This document shows positions 26,436 through 36,300 of a DNA stretch of 64,000 nucleotides, one piece after another. This stretch comes from a bacterium. GTDB lineage: Bacteria > SZUA-182 > DTGQ01. The translations under genes and the position numbers were made by a program. Position 1 is the first letter of the stretch, and the number at the start of each line of letters is the position of its first letter. The notes under the pieces are model-generated. The model saw only the letters and a program-made list of their open reading frames with translations. It searched no databases and was not told where the DNA came from. Location of the stretch: positions 62,001 to 126,000 of the forward strand of contig JBFLZW010000061.1 in NCBI GenBank assembly GCA_040755755.1. The letters are read 5' to 3'.

Positions 26436-28588
26436 GTTATTTTCCAGTAGATGCTTCGCTCAACTTCTATATTAACCCCGGCTGAGTCGGGTATATATCC
26501 CATATACACAAATTCAGAATGACGGTTATTCAGCAGATTCCGTCCCACGACGGATAACTCCAGGTTTTTCCTCAAGTTCCATCCAAGGCGGGCATCCGCT
26601 TCCAGGTAACTTTCGGTATAGCTGCCGAGGTTGTCAACATATCGCAGGTCCATATCGAATTCCAGGTCCCGGAGAAGGTCCACAGATGAGTGGACCACCA
26701 CCTGGTGGTCAGGGCTGATACCTTCCAGAAAAATATTCGGGAGATCCGCTCCAGGTCCCTTCCTGGGATGTCCGGCATCTTCATCAACGCTGGTGTGTAC
26801 CCGCAGGAAAGTGTAGGAAAAGCGAAGAGCCCAGTATTTTGTTACATCCCAGTTGGCAGCCAGTTCTAAACCATAGGATTCCCCCTGCCCAATATTCTCC
26901 TTACCCACAATAAGTTGATCATAATCATTGTAGAATATCGCCGAATCCAGAGAAAAATACTCTTCAGGCTGAATGCGGTATCCAAGCTCGCAGGCAATCA
27001 GCTCTTCCGGCTGAACGTGCTTGTCCTCTTTCAGCTCCAAAATTACCGGAGATTTTTGCTTGTCGTTCGGATACTGTGGCTTGCCGGACGTCGATGACGT
27101 TGATGACGATGACGGCGATGACGGCGATGACGATGACGGCGGCGGCGGCGGCGCGGGCTGGCTGGTATCCTGTTCATACAGGGATGGCGTCCTGAGAGCA
27201 CGGGACACGGAAGCCCAGATATTCTGGTTTTGGGGGATCTTATACAGCATTCTGATACTCGGCTGGAATTGAAATCCGCTGTAATCGGTATGCTCAAATT
27301 TAGATCCCAGCGTCAATTGCAGCCTGTTCCTGACCACGTCTATTTCATCCTGAAGAAAGGCGCTTACAATATGAGTGTCATGATTTTTGTCTTCCGGCAC
27401 AAAGATGGGATTATCCCCGCCAAAGTTAAGGCGATCTTGTATCAGGCGGTAGCCAAGCCCCCAGACAATTTCCTGCGGCGCTCCGGAGATGAGCCTGAAG
27501 TTGTGCTGAAAGTCGAGGTCAAAGGTATCGAAGCTCTCGGTATGGCTGGGAGCATGGCAAAGCTGTTTCTCCTGCTCTGTCCGGTCATAGTATACCTGCA
27601 AAGCCATTCCAGACGAATTGGAAAAAGTGTGAGCCCAACGGCCTAATACATTGCTCCCGGAAAAATTATTGTTAATATTTATGCTCTTTTCTTTTGATCC
27701 GGGCCAGACAAAAACCACCTCCCGCTCGCCGTTTTCGCCGTCATAGATATCACCTTGCAGGGTAAGTGAGTCGCTGCCTGAAAGAGACCAGTCAATTCGT
27801 CCACCCCCCCGGAGTGAATTCCAGTCATCATTCCCGTGGTCACCGGATTTATTGACAAAGCCATCCCGCAGGAAATATTTCAGGTAAAATCTGCCATAGG
27901 CGCTCTCTCCCAATCTGGCACCATAGCGGAAGGCACCAATTCCCAGTTCCTCTTTACCCGATCCTATTACATGCAGTCCTCCCTGGGTATCTTTGGCCTT
28001 TTTAGTGATAATGTTAATCACCCCGTTGACCGCATTCGCTCCCCATAAGGTCGCGCCCGGCCCCCGAATCACTTCAATTCGTTCGATATCCTCAAAGAGC
28101 GTATCCTGGACATTCCAATAGACACCGGAAAAAGAGGGCGTATAAAGACACCTGCCATCCATGAGCACCAAAAGCTTGTTGGCGAATCGGTGATTGAATC
28201 CCCGTGCGCTTACCGCCCAGGTGCTGGAGTTGATCTGCGCTACCTGAAGACCGGGCAACCCCCGCAGCAGCTCAGGAATGCTCGTGGCACCGGACCTGCG
28301 AATATCGTCCTGGGTTATGACCGAGATCGCCGAGGTTGCTTCAGAGAGTTTTTGCGGTTTTTTCAATATCGAAACAATCATGACCTGCTTCAGCTCTTCC
28401 AGGCTCAACGAAGTGAAGTCAATCGGCTCCTCCTGGGCCTTTTCCTGGCCATCCGGTCCCTGGTCATCAGCACGGCAGATTGGCGCTGTGAACCAGGACA
28501 GCAGAAAGCAGATGGCAATGGCGGCAGTTATGAATATTCCTCCATAGCTCCACCGAGTGTCATTACGATTCCACGACCGATATTTCAT
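26423..28588 (-). CDS. TonB-dependent outer membrane receptor
   Basis: A 721-residue outer-membrane receptor. The signal peptide ends near ICRADD. The plug domain includes SAISVITQDDIRRSGATSI, LRGLPGLQVAQ, RGFNHRFANKLLVLMDGR and VIRGPGATLWGANAVNGVINI. A beta-barrel follows, ending ...[12 protein letters not shown] with the terminal aromatic residue. No TonB box is obvious. An extracellular loop carries a Pro/Ser-rich tract encoded by a short-unit repeat. GGGAGGAATAC before the ATG at 28586-28588 sets the start. It is the first gene of a four-gene operon with YfiR and two kinases, which suggests a sensing role as much as import. The ligand is unknown. Confidence 0.92.
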   Translation of the reverse strand: MKYRSWNRNDTRWSYGGIFITAAIAICFLLSWFTAPICRADDQGPDGQEKAQEEPIDFTSLSLEELKQVMIVSILKKPQKLSEATSAISVITQDDIRRSGATSIPELLRGLPGLQVAQINSSTWAVSARGFNHRFANKLLVLMDGRCLYTPSFSGVYWNVQDTLFEDIERIEVIRGPGATLWGANAVNGVINIITKKAKDTQGGLHVIGSGKEELGIGAFRYGARLGESAYGRFYLKYFLRDGFVNKSGDHGNDDWNSLRGGGRIDWSLSGSDSLTLQGDIYDGENGEREVVFVWPGSKEKSININNNFSGSNVLGRWAHTFSNSSGMALQVYYDRTEQEKQLCHAPSHTESFDTFDLDFQHNFRLISGAPQEIVWGLGYRLIQDRLNFGGDNPIFVPEDKNHDTHIVSAFLQDEIDVVRNRLQLTLGSKFEHTDYSGFQFQPSIRMLYKIPQNQNIWASVSRALRTPSLYEQDTSQPAPPPPPSSSSPSSPSSSSTSSTSGKPQYPNDKQKSPVILELKEDKHVQPEELIACELGYRIQPEEYFSLDSAIFYNDYDQLIVGKENIGQGESYGLELAANWDVTKYWALRFSYTFLRVHTSVDEDAGHPRKGPGADLPNIFLEGISPDHQVVVHSSVDLLRDLEFDMDLRYVDNLGSYTESYLEADARLGWNLRKNLELSVVGRNLLNNRHSEFVYMGYIPDSAGVNIEVERSIYWKITCRF
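27085..27165. repeat. Short-unit repeat tract inside the TonB receptor gene
   Basis: GATGAC/GACGGC-type trinucleotide and hexanucleotide units followed by a run of GGC. On the coding strand it gives PAPPPPPSSSSPSSPSSSS. All units are multiples of three, so slippage would change loop length without breaking the frame. Confidence 0.8.
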
Positions 28589-29094
28589 GTATTCCTCCCG
28601 GGAAAATTCAGCGAGCATTCCTTCCGTAAGGTTCTGCTGGCAGTCATTATTATCGAAGATTATCAGATAATGCGGCAAGACACTTTACCACAGATACATG
28701 ATAATTTTAAGATATAAAACCTGCAAAAAGAATGCCCGTAGCTCCGGCTCAGTACACGGCGCGATAAATCCGCGGCCAGTTAGGATCGACCAGGAGATCG
28801 CGTGCGGTATTGGGTGGGGCAAAAAAGCAGCCCCACCCTCCATGTGGTCGATGCCTTTCTCAGGGGGGAATAGCTCATCGGCGATGTGGAGTCTTTTTGT
28901 CTCGCCCATTTGGTCGAAGCATTGAGAATCTTTGCTCTTCCGTCTATTGTCAATTTGGATGAATAGTGATATCTTAGGCTCGATGAGCCGCCTGGCACAG
29001 TTTTTGATATATTCTTACAGTAAATAAGATTAGCTTATCCCATCACCTGGTGAAATCAACTTTCAATAATACGGATAAAATAAGGATCCCCTGT
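28589..29094. other. Divergent intergenic region between the TonB receptor and the NtrC-type regulator
   Basis: About 500 bases with short overlapping frames on both strands (28685-28998), none with recognisable family features. It should contain the promoters for both divergent transcripts. No convincing box could be singled out by eye. Confidence 0.4.
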
Positions 29095-30471
29095 ATGACG
29101 ATGCAGTTAACGGTTTTACTCATAGATGATGAAGACCAGCAGCTCAAATTATTACACACCTTTTTGACCCGGCAGGGCCATAAGGTCTTCACTGCCGACA
29201 ATGGGCAAACCGGATGTGAGATCGCCCAGAAAAATATCATCGATCTGGTAGTATCGGATTTCCGTATGCCCGGGGGCGACGGTCTCATGGTCTTAAAAAA
29301 GGTCAAAGAGCTGAATCCTGACATCGAGGTAGTCATCATGACTGCTTTCGGAAGTGTTGAAGATGCCGTGGGGATCATGAAGGCCGGGGCCTACGATTAT
29401 CTGCCCAAACCCGTTGACCTTGATGAATTTGATCACCTTATCAAGCGGATCCAGGAAAAGCGATTACTGGTTGCTGAAAATCGGCTCTTGAAGCAGCAAC
29501 TCCAGGAAAAAATCAAGTTCGACGGCATTTTTTCCCAGAGTGGCGACATGGACGAAGTAATGAATATGGCAGCTCGCGTCGCACCGAGCAAGACGACCGT
29601 CCTGGTGCGGGGGGAAAGCGGCACCGGAAAGGAACTGATCGCCCGGGCCATCCATTATGCCAGTCCCCGGAAGAACAGGCCCTGGGTGGTGGTAAACGTT
29701 GCCGCGTTATCCGAGAGTTTGCTGGAAAGTGAATTGTTCGGTCATGAGCGGGGTGCCTTCACCGGAGCGATGCAGCAGAGAATCGGACGTTTTGAACAGG
29801 CCGATGGAGGAACCCTGTTTATCGACGAAGTCGGGGATATTCCTTTATCCGTTCAGGTAAAGTTATTGAGAGCCATTCAATTCGGACAGATCGAGCGGCT
29901 GGGTGGAAACAAAACCATTCAGGTCGATGTACGCATACTTGCCGCCACGAACCGAAATCTCGAAGAAATGATCAGGAACGGAGAATTCCGGGAAGACCTG
30001 TATTACCGGCTCAACGTGGTCACCATAGTGCTTCCTCCCCTGCGGCGTCGGAAAAGAGATATCCCCATCCTGATCGATCAGTTCATCAGGAAGTTTTCGA
30101 TGGAAAACAATAAAAAGATCAAAGGCATTACCCGCGAAGCACTGGATCAGTTAATGAGGTATGATTACCGGGGGAATGTCCGCGAACTGGAGAATATCAT
30201 CGAACGGGCCGTGGTTCTCTGCAGAACCGAATATATCACCCAACAGGATTTACCCATACAAATACAGATTGTTTCCGGAAAAGAGATCTTAGACCCCTCC
30301 AATGTATCGGGCAACTATGAAGCGAAGATGAAAGCCTTTGAGACTGAAATGATCCAGGAGGCAATGAAACTCAATAACGGAAACCAAAGTGCAGCCGCCA
30401 GAATGCTCGGTATCACCGAAAGGCATCTTCGCTCCCGCCTGGAAAAATTAGGGTTAAAAAGCAAACCGTAA
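29095..30471 (+). CDS. Sigma-54-dependent response regulator, NtrC family
   Basis: A 458-residue activator. The N-terminal receiver has DDED in LLIDDEDQQ, phosphoacceptor in VVSDFRMPGGDG and a YDYLPKP Lys. The AAA+ domain has Walker A GESGTGKE, the sigma-54-contacting loop GAFTGAM, Walker B GTLFIDEVGDIP and R-fingers. The Fis-type helix-turn-helix is NGNQSAAARMLGITERHLRS. The ATG at 29095 follows AAGGA. It is divergent from the TonB/YfiR/kinase operon, so those kinases are its likely phosphodonors. Three sigma-54-like boxes occur in the next 8 kb. Confidence 0.95.
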   Translation: MTMQLTVLLIDDEDQQLKLLHTFLTRQGHKVFTADNGQTGCEIAQKNIIDLVVSDFRMPGGDGLMVLKKVKELNPDIEVVIMTAFGSVEDAVGIMKAGAYDYLPKPVDLDEFDHLIKRIQEKRLLVAENRLLKQQLQEKIKFDGIFSQSGDMDEVMNMAARVAPSKTTVLVRGESGTGKELIARAIHYASPRKNRPWVVVNVAALSESLLESELFGHERGAFTGAMQQRIGRFEQADGGTLFIDEVGDIPLSVQVKLLRAIQFGQIERLGGNKTIQVDVRILAATNRNLEEMIRNGEFREDLYYRLNVVTIVLPPLRRRKRDIPILIDQFIRKFSMENNKKIKGITREALDQLMRYDYRGNVRELENIIERAVVLCRTEYITQQDLPIQIQIVSGKEILDPSNVSGNYEAKMKAFETEMIQEAMKLNNGNQSAAARMLGITERHLRSRLEKLGLKSKP

Positions 30472-30651
30472 CTGCCTGCCCATTGCCGTTCTTCATCAGG
30501 GAGTGGCAACGAATTCTTCCAGAATTCGACCTTTCAATTCGACCTTTCAGTCTAAGAAAGTCGTCCACCAGGTCTGATTCGATAAACAACCTTCTTCTGG
30601 CGGTCCATATTATCTGTTGATTTTAAATAACTTATTTTAATTGGCATAATC
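30472..30651. other. Intergenic, leader to sigma-54-like box
   Basis: Gap behind the NtrC-type gene. No terminator with a T-run was found. The region becomes AT-rich toward 30640, as expected for a promoter-upstream or activator-binding stretch. Confidence 0.3.
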
Positions 30652-30667
30652 TGGCACAATAGTTGAA
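30652..30667 (+). promoter_or_regulatory. Sigma-54-like -24/-12 box 1
   Basis: TGGCACAATAGTTGAA fits TGGCAC-N5-TTGC except for A in place of C at the -12 GC. The same deviation is found in boxes 2 and 3. It lies 173 bases before the three-repeat secreted protein gene and just downstream of an NtrC-type activator gene. A GGTATTGC/GCAATACC hairpin follows the expected start. Confidence 0.5.
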
Positions 30668-30756
30668 CAGGGTATTGCCGTGAATGGCCACAGCAAGCAA
30701 TACCAGGGATCGATCCCGTTGCTTGAAGCACAGCCATCGCCCGGAAAGGAGGTGGA

Positions 30757-30783
30757 ATGCAATTATTTGAAAAATTAAGCTGA
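30757..30783 (+). CDS. Possible 8-residue leader peptide MQLFEKLS
   Basis: ATG followed by seven sense codons and TGA, preceded by the near-perfect Shine-Dalgarno AAAGGAGGTGGA. It lies in the leader of the three-repeat protein gene, 56 bases before that start. Such a strong binding site with so short a frame suggests a leader peptide or a residue of a lost gene. Confidence 0.3.
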   Translation: MQLFEKLS

Positions 30784-30839
30784 TGTTATCATTTTCAGAG
30801 AAAATGTCCATGAGATAATAATAAACTGGAGAAAAGATT

Positions 30840-31592
30840 ATGAAATTTTACCGTAGATTAAGCGTTATCGTTCTATTGTTCGTTTTCGTTTTTGGCGTAA
30901 CACGTGCTTTTGCTCTGCAGAGCAGGAAAGCTGGACAATCCCCTGCCAATACCGCGGGAAAAGCGTCTCTCTGGCAAATAAACCAGGCGGCACCTGCCAG
31001 GCAGGTATCTCAGCCCAGGCTCACTTCCACACTACCCCAGGCGAATTTTCCCTCCAGGCAACAGCCGCCGTTTGGCAAACGACAGGGTGGTGGAGCTGGC
31101 CACGCCGATGTCTGTACAGACGGAACCTACCTCTATGCCGTTCAAGGTCCCCTGATTCATCAGTATGCTATCCTTGACTTGAGTCTGGTGAAGAGCATAG
31201 AATTACCCCAGACGGCAGTTTCTTCAGATACCGAAAACAGCACTGCCACCCTGCCTCCGCCGCCCGGACCAGGACCGTCTGCTGTCTGCACGGATGTAAG
31301 TTACCTGTATGTTCTGCAAGGGTCCCTGATGCATCAGTATGCTCTCCCTGACATGGCATTCATTAAGACTGTGGAATTACCCCAGCCGGAAGTGGCGGCG
31401 GATACTGAAGATACAACCCCTATCCTGCCTCCGCCGCCCGGCCCCCGTCCATCCAGCATCTGTACAAATGGAAGTTTCCTCTCCGTGGTTCAAGGTCACA
31501 TGGTGCTTCAATACACGCTCCCTGACTTTACTCTCGTAAAGACCGTGGAATTACCCGTGCCGGAATCTCTATCTACAGCCGGGCAGGAATGA
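30840..31592 (+). CDS. Secreted protein with three tandem repeats, unknown function
   Basis: A 250-residue protein with a signal peptide (cleavage near AFALQS). After a Gln/Pro-rich spacer it carries three repeats of about 57 residues, each beginning near VCTDGTYLYAVQG and running through HQYA-LDLSLVKSIELPQ. They are joined by linkers containing LPPPPGPGPS. The G-x-L-x-Q-Y / LVKTVEL pattern resembles one blade of a beta-propeller, but only three units are present, so it could be incomplete or form a multimer. No named family is recognised. It is the first of three extracellular-protein genes behind sigma-54-like boxes. Confidence 0.7.
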   Translation: MKFYRRLSVIVLLFVFVFGVTRAFALQSRKAGQSPANTAGKASLWQINQAAPARQVSQPRLTSTLPQANFPSRQQPPFGKRQGGGAGHADVCTDGTYLYAVQGPLIHQYAILDLSLVKSIELPQTAVSSDTENSTATLPPPPGPGPSAVCTDVSYLYVLQGSLMHQYALPDMAFIKTVELPQPEVAADTEDTTPILPPPPGPRPSSICTNGSFLSVVQGHMVLQYTLPDFTLVKTVELPVPESLSTAGQE

Positions 31593-31671
31593 ACAGCTCC
31601 CTGACCGAAGATAGGATGCAACAGTAATTGTCATCCTGGCCGCAAACCTTTGTCCCCGATAGAACACAAGG

Positions 31672-31716
31672 GGGGTCAGAATCCAGAATACAGGATTTTT
31701 TCTGGATTCTGACCCC
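31672..31716. repeat. 16-bp perfect inverted repeat (GGGGTCAGAATCCAGA)
   Basis: The arms at 31672-31687 and 31701-31716 are exact reverse complements with a 13-base loop. It lies after the three-repeat gene. There is no T-run, so it is not a typical intrinsic terminator; it may act as a transcript-end stabiliser or be a dispersed palindrome. Confidence 0.7.
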
Positions 31717-31900
31717 TGAATGGCTATAATATCATCGTTCACCCTTTTATCAATGGTTCTTCCGGCAGTTCACCATCAATCCCGATTCGACCGCGCGGTT
31801 TTATAAATCGCCCGTACAGTCGAGTTTTAAACTTAGCCGGTTCCTCTGACGATCTCCTAATATTTATTGATCTCAACACGTTATATTGATACGGATAATT

Positions 31901-31916
31901 TGGCATGATAATTGAG
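31901..31916 (+). promoter_or_regulatory. Sigma-54-like -24/-12 box 2
   Basis: TGGCATGATAATTGAG has the same spacing and the same A at the -12 position as boxes 1 and 3. It lies 115 bases before the double lamin-tail lipoprotein gene. Confidence 0.45.
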
Positions 31917-32030
31917 CAACAGAATAGTAAGCTCACGGAAATCCTGCTCCGCGAGAGTAAGGTGTCATGATGGATCGGAAGAAAACAGCACCAAAACAAT
32001 TCAGCCTGGTGATACAGTAGAGGTTAGCCG

Positions 32031-32990
32031 GTGGTCAAAGAATTCAGGCACACAGGATTAATCCTTCTCCTTACAGGGATACTATTCCTCTCGGCATGTG
32101 GTGCCGGCGACCCGGGCAAAGCCAGGGACGGTTCGGGGAAACTGGCAGTCAACGAGATCATGGCCGAGGACGCTGATGGCGGACCTGATTGGATTGAGCT
32201 GTATGCCATTGGTCAGGAGCCTGTTTACCTGGGTGATTACTCACTGGCTGACGATAATCCGGGGCGGAAGCCTGAACCCCTGCCCGACATTGTCCTGAAG
32301 CCCGGTGAATTTATCGTTGTCCAGGCTACTGAGCAGGAACCTGGGGATGGCTCCATTTCCGTGCCATTCAAGCTGGGCTCCGATGACAGCGTGAGCCTCT
32401 ATTATTTGAACGCTGAAGTTGTAGATGAGCTGGATTGGAAAGCAGGGGATGTGCCGGCCGGCTCCAGTTATGGCCGTCTGCCCGACGGTACGGGTGCGGC
32501 CCGCACACTGACCCCGACCCCGAACACCGTGAACAGGGCGGCTGAGGATTCCCCTGCGGAGGTGGTTCCAAAACCTTCTCTGGTTATTAATGAAATTGTG
32601 GCCGCAGATGCTGGCGGCGGCCCTGACTGGATCGAGCTGTATGTCCTCGGCGAAGATTCCGTTCATCTGAATGATTATGCCTTGATTGACGACAGCACCG
32701 ATCGTGAGCACGCATTCTTGCCTGATATTACCTTACAGCCCGGTGAATTTTTCATTGTCCTGGCCACTGATCAGGAGCCCGAAGACGGCTCCTTCTCCGT
32801 GCCCTTCAAACTGGGCTCTGATGACTGCGTCAGCCTTTACTATCAGGATACCAACATTATCGATGTGCTGGACTGGGGAGCAGGAGATGCACCTTCGGGC
32901 GCGAGCTATGGCCGCCTGCCCGATGGCACCGGCAAACCCCGGACACTCACTCCAACCCCTGGCGGGGTAAACTCAGGGGGTGGATCATGA
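32031..32990 (+). CDS. Lipoprotein with two lamin-tail domains
   Basis: A 319-residue protein with lipobox LSACG (Cys23), so it is anchored in a membrane. It contains two lamin-tail (LTD) domains in tandem, about residues 38-165 and 185-312. Each begins VNEIMAEDADGGPDWIELY or the like and ends YGRLPDGTG-RTLTPTP. The two halves are close duplicates. LTD domains in bacteria occur in surface and secreted proteins, including CotH-type proteins such as the next gene. The start is a GTG with AGAGG upstream. Function: probably surface adhesion or assembly; substrate unknown. Confidence 0.85.
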   Translation: MVKEFRHTGLILLLTGILFLSACGAGDPGKARDGSGKLAVNEIMAEDADGGPDWIELYAIGQEPVYLGDYSLADDNPGRKPEPLPDIVLKPGEFIVVQATEQEPGDGSISVPFKLGSDDSVSLYYLNAEVVDELDWKAGDVPAGSSYGRLPDGTGAARTLTPTPNTVNRAAEDSPAEVVPKPSLVINEIVAADAGGGPDWIELYVLGEDSVHLNDYALIDDSTDREHAFLPDITLQPGEFFIVLATDQEPEDGSFSVPFKLGSDDCVSLYYQDTNIIDVLDWGAGDAPSGASYGRLPDGTGKPRTLTPTPGGVNSGGGS

Positions 32991-33382
32991 TGAGGTAATG
33001 CAAAATGGGCCCTCACTCTACTCAAAAAATTTTCAGCCCTGCGCAACTCAAAGTCAAGCTTTTCCCTTTCAAAAACTCCTTACTCAGGGGACTCTTTTTA
33101 AGGGTTTTTGAAAGAAAACGGAGTGGGGGCCTTTTCATACAACAGACAACAAGAAGAGAAAGGGGACAGCATGGGAATGTGATGCATGCAATTATCAGCT
33201 TAAGGACAGCGATTTTCTCCCTCTCCCCTTCGGGGAGAGGGCTGGCAGGTGAGGGGGGTATCTAACCGTCCGCGTAATTCCTGCACCGTGTACTTGGTTC
33301 TGAATTTCATGCTATTGGATGAAGAGAATTTTAAGGATCTTTTGAGTTCCGGCAATTTGTCCGGGTTAGGGAAGATAAGACA
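32991..33382. other. Intergenic region with two hairpins
   Basis: It contains CTTTCAAAAAC...GTTTTTGAAAG (about 33064-33112), an 11-bp stem that may end lipoprotein-gene transcription. It also contains CCCTCTCCCCTTCGGGGAGAGGG (about 33219-33241), a very strong short hairpin of a kind widely scattered in bacterial genomes. No gene is supported. Confidence 0.5.
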
Positions 33383-36300
33383 ATGAAGAACATTAAGCAC
33401 CGCATATACATAACCTTAGCAGCATCATTGGCTGTACTTTACACAGCAGCGATGTATGCTGGAGGCATCCAGGCAGCAATGACCGGGTCGGCAGCGACCG
33501 GTGAAACGGTTGTTGGCAAGCCTGTGGCCGCCTCCGGCCTGTATGACGAGACGATATTACGGACCATATACCTTGAATTCGCCCAGAAAGACTGGTGGCA
33601 GCAGTTAATTACTAACCACAATGCAGGCAGGGACGAGAATCTTGTCGCCGATCTTATCATGGATGGGGTTACTTACCCTGGCGTCGGGGTCAGATTCAAG
33701 GGCATGACATCATATCAGATGACAGGAAATTCCCAGAAGAAATCCTTCAATATCGAGCTGGATGCAACAAATCCCGATCAAAGGTTGATGGGGTATAAAA
33801 CCCTGAATTTGAACAATGCCAGTATGGACCCCTCGTTCATCCGCGAAGTGCTCTATTTCAATATCATGAGAAAATATGTACCCTGTCCTCAGGCGAATTT
33901 CGTCAAGCTCATCATCAACGGCGAAAATTGGGGAATTTACGTTAATGCGCAGCAAAACAACTCGGACCTCATCGAAGAGTGGTTCCAGAGCAGTGATGGT
34001 GATCGATGGAAGGTAGGAGGAGGAATGGGCGGAGCTTTTACCATCGGCACGGGAGGCCCGCAGCGGCAAACATTTGCAGAATGGGCAGCCAGCACTGCGG
34101 CAAAGGACATGAACGGTGATGGCCAGATTACGGAAGAGGATTATGTTTCCTTTCTGAACTCCCAGCGGCCGACTGGCGGCAGGACACAACAGCCGACATT
34201 TGGAGAATGGATGGCCAGTCCTGAGGCGAAAGACCTGAATGGGGATGGCCAGATTACGGCGGAAGATTTCAATACCATTGTCAGCCCCTGGAGAATACCC
34301 TTGGGTACCACTCAACAGGCTCCTCCCGCTGGCATACTCCCTGGGGGGACCCCTCCGGTAATGCCCTTTGGGGATCCTAACATGGTTCCTGGCGGGATGC
34401 CGTGGATGATGCCATTCGGTGATCCTAACACGGCTGCTGCCGGTGGAATGTTTGTTGCTGGTGGCATGCCTCCCGGTGGTATGTTTGATCCTAACATGGT
34501 TCCTGGCGGGATGCCGTGGATGATGCCATTCGGTGATCCTAACACGGCTGCTTTTACATGGGGAGGCAGGGGTGGTTTTGGTGGCATGGCTGTTGATCCT
34601 AACAGGGTTGCTGCTGGCGGCAATATGATGTTTGGTGGCGGCGGCGGTATGATGATGTTCGGCGGTGGTAACGGCGCTTTGACCTGGCTGGGAACTGACA
34701 GCGCTCAATACGAACAGGCGTATGAATTAAAGTCAGGGAAAACATCCGATCCGTGGGCAAATCTGATTACAACCTGCGACATCTTAAACAACACGCCCCT
34801 GGAGCAACTGCCGGACACCCTGGAGTCTGTCCTGGCTGTCGATCGGTGGCTGTGGTTCCTGGCACTGGAGAACATCTTCACGGACGAGGATAGTTATCTG
34901 ACCAAGGGCTGGGATTACCAGATCTATTATGAAGTGGAAACCGGGCAAATTCACCCCTTGGAACATGATGGCAATGAGACTTTCAATTCCCGTGATGTCA
35001 ACCTCGATCCGTTTTCAGGCGAGAACAGCACGAGCCGTCCGGTGATAAGCAGGCTTCTGGCTGTCCCGCAGTTCCGTCAGCGCTACCTGGCACACCTGAG
35101 AACCATCATCAACGAGTGTCTCGATTGGAACATCCTGGCACCGCAGGTCGAAGCCTATAAAGCGCTCATTGCCGATGAAGTCAGGCTGGATACCAAGAAG
35201 CTGTATTCGAATGATCAATTTGAAAAAAGTTTCACCGATCTTGAGAATTTTGTGAAAAATCGCCGGAATTACCTGCTTAACCACGAGGAAATAAACAGAG
35301 CGGCTCCTCAGATTTCTTCGGTTGCCCGCACGGTATCGCAGGGAGATAGTGCTTCCCCCCTCCCTGGTCAATCCGTAAGAATAACGGCTCAGGTTGAGGG
35401 AGAGGCTGGCATCGGAGATGTTACCCTCTATTATGCCGCAGGAGCCGTCGGATCCTTTACCCGTGTGTCCATGTTCGATGATGGTGCTCATGGGGATGGG
35501 AGAAAAGGTGATGGCATGTATGGCGGGGAAATCCCTCCCTGCCCTGCGGGCAGCCTGGTCCGTTATTATATTGAAGCCAGGAGCGCTGATACGGTACAAA
35601 GCACCTCTTTTGCACCTTCGGGTGCCGAACATCGGGTTTTCACGTACAGCGTGTTCATCCCCGTTGCGGTAAATACTCCTGTTGTTATCAACGAGTTAAT
35701 GGCAAAAAACGAGGCGACTATTCAGGATCCCCAGGGAGAGTACGAGGACTGGATCGAGCTTTTGAATGTCAGCAATCGGCAGGCAGACCTTTCGGGAATG
35801 TATCTGAGTGACAGGGAAGACAGCCCCCTCAAGTGGAAAATACCGGAGGGAACGGTGATTGCTCCGGGAGGTTATCTGCTGATTTGGGCTGATGAAGATG
35901 GGAGTGATCAGCCAGGGCTCCATGCCAATTTCAAGCTCTCGACCGATGGGGAAAGTGTCATGCTCGTGGATACGGACGAGCGGGGAAATGCCATTCTCGA
36001 TTCCGTGGTGTTTGGAAAACAGGAGGCGGATGTATCGTTCGGGAGGTTCCCGAATGGCACTGGCCAGCTTCAGTCCATGTCCCCGACTCCCAATGGCGAG
36101 AATCTCTCCTTTGTTTCCGGTGGAGGCATTTCCGGTAATCAGACATTGGATTCGGATAAAGATGTGGATGGATACGAAACCGGCGAAGGAGACTGTGCTG
36201 ATAATAACCCGGCTGTACATCCAGCGGCCCAGGAAGCTTGTGACGGCATAGATAATGACTGCGATGGCCAGGTGGATGAAAATCTGACCAGAGCTTGTTC

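Noticed and set aside
28685-28998. Overlapping short frames of 72-75 codons on both strands
   Set aside because: None has a start signal or recognisable motif; the region is expected to be a divergent promoter.
30660-30760. Possible c-di-GMP or cGAMP (GEMM) riboswitch before the three-repeat gene
   Set aside because: The hairpin GGTATTGC/GCAATACC is present, but the conserved GEMM core around GACGCAAAGCC is missing.
33710-34708. 332-codon minus-strand frame within the CotH gene
   Set aside because: Shadow of the CotH kinase-like region; no start signal or domain.
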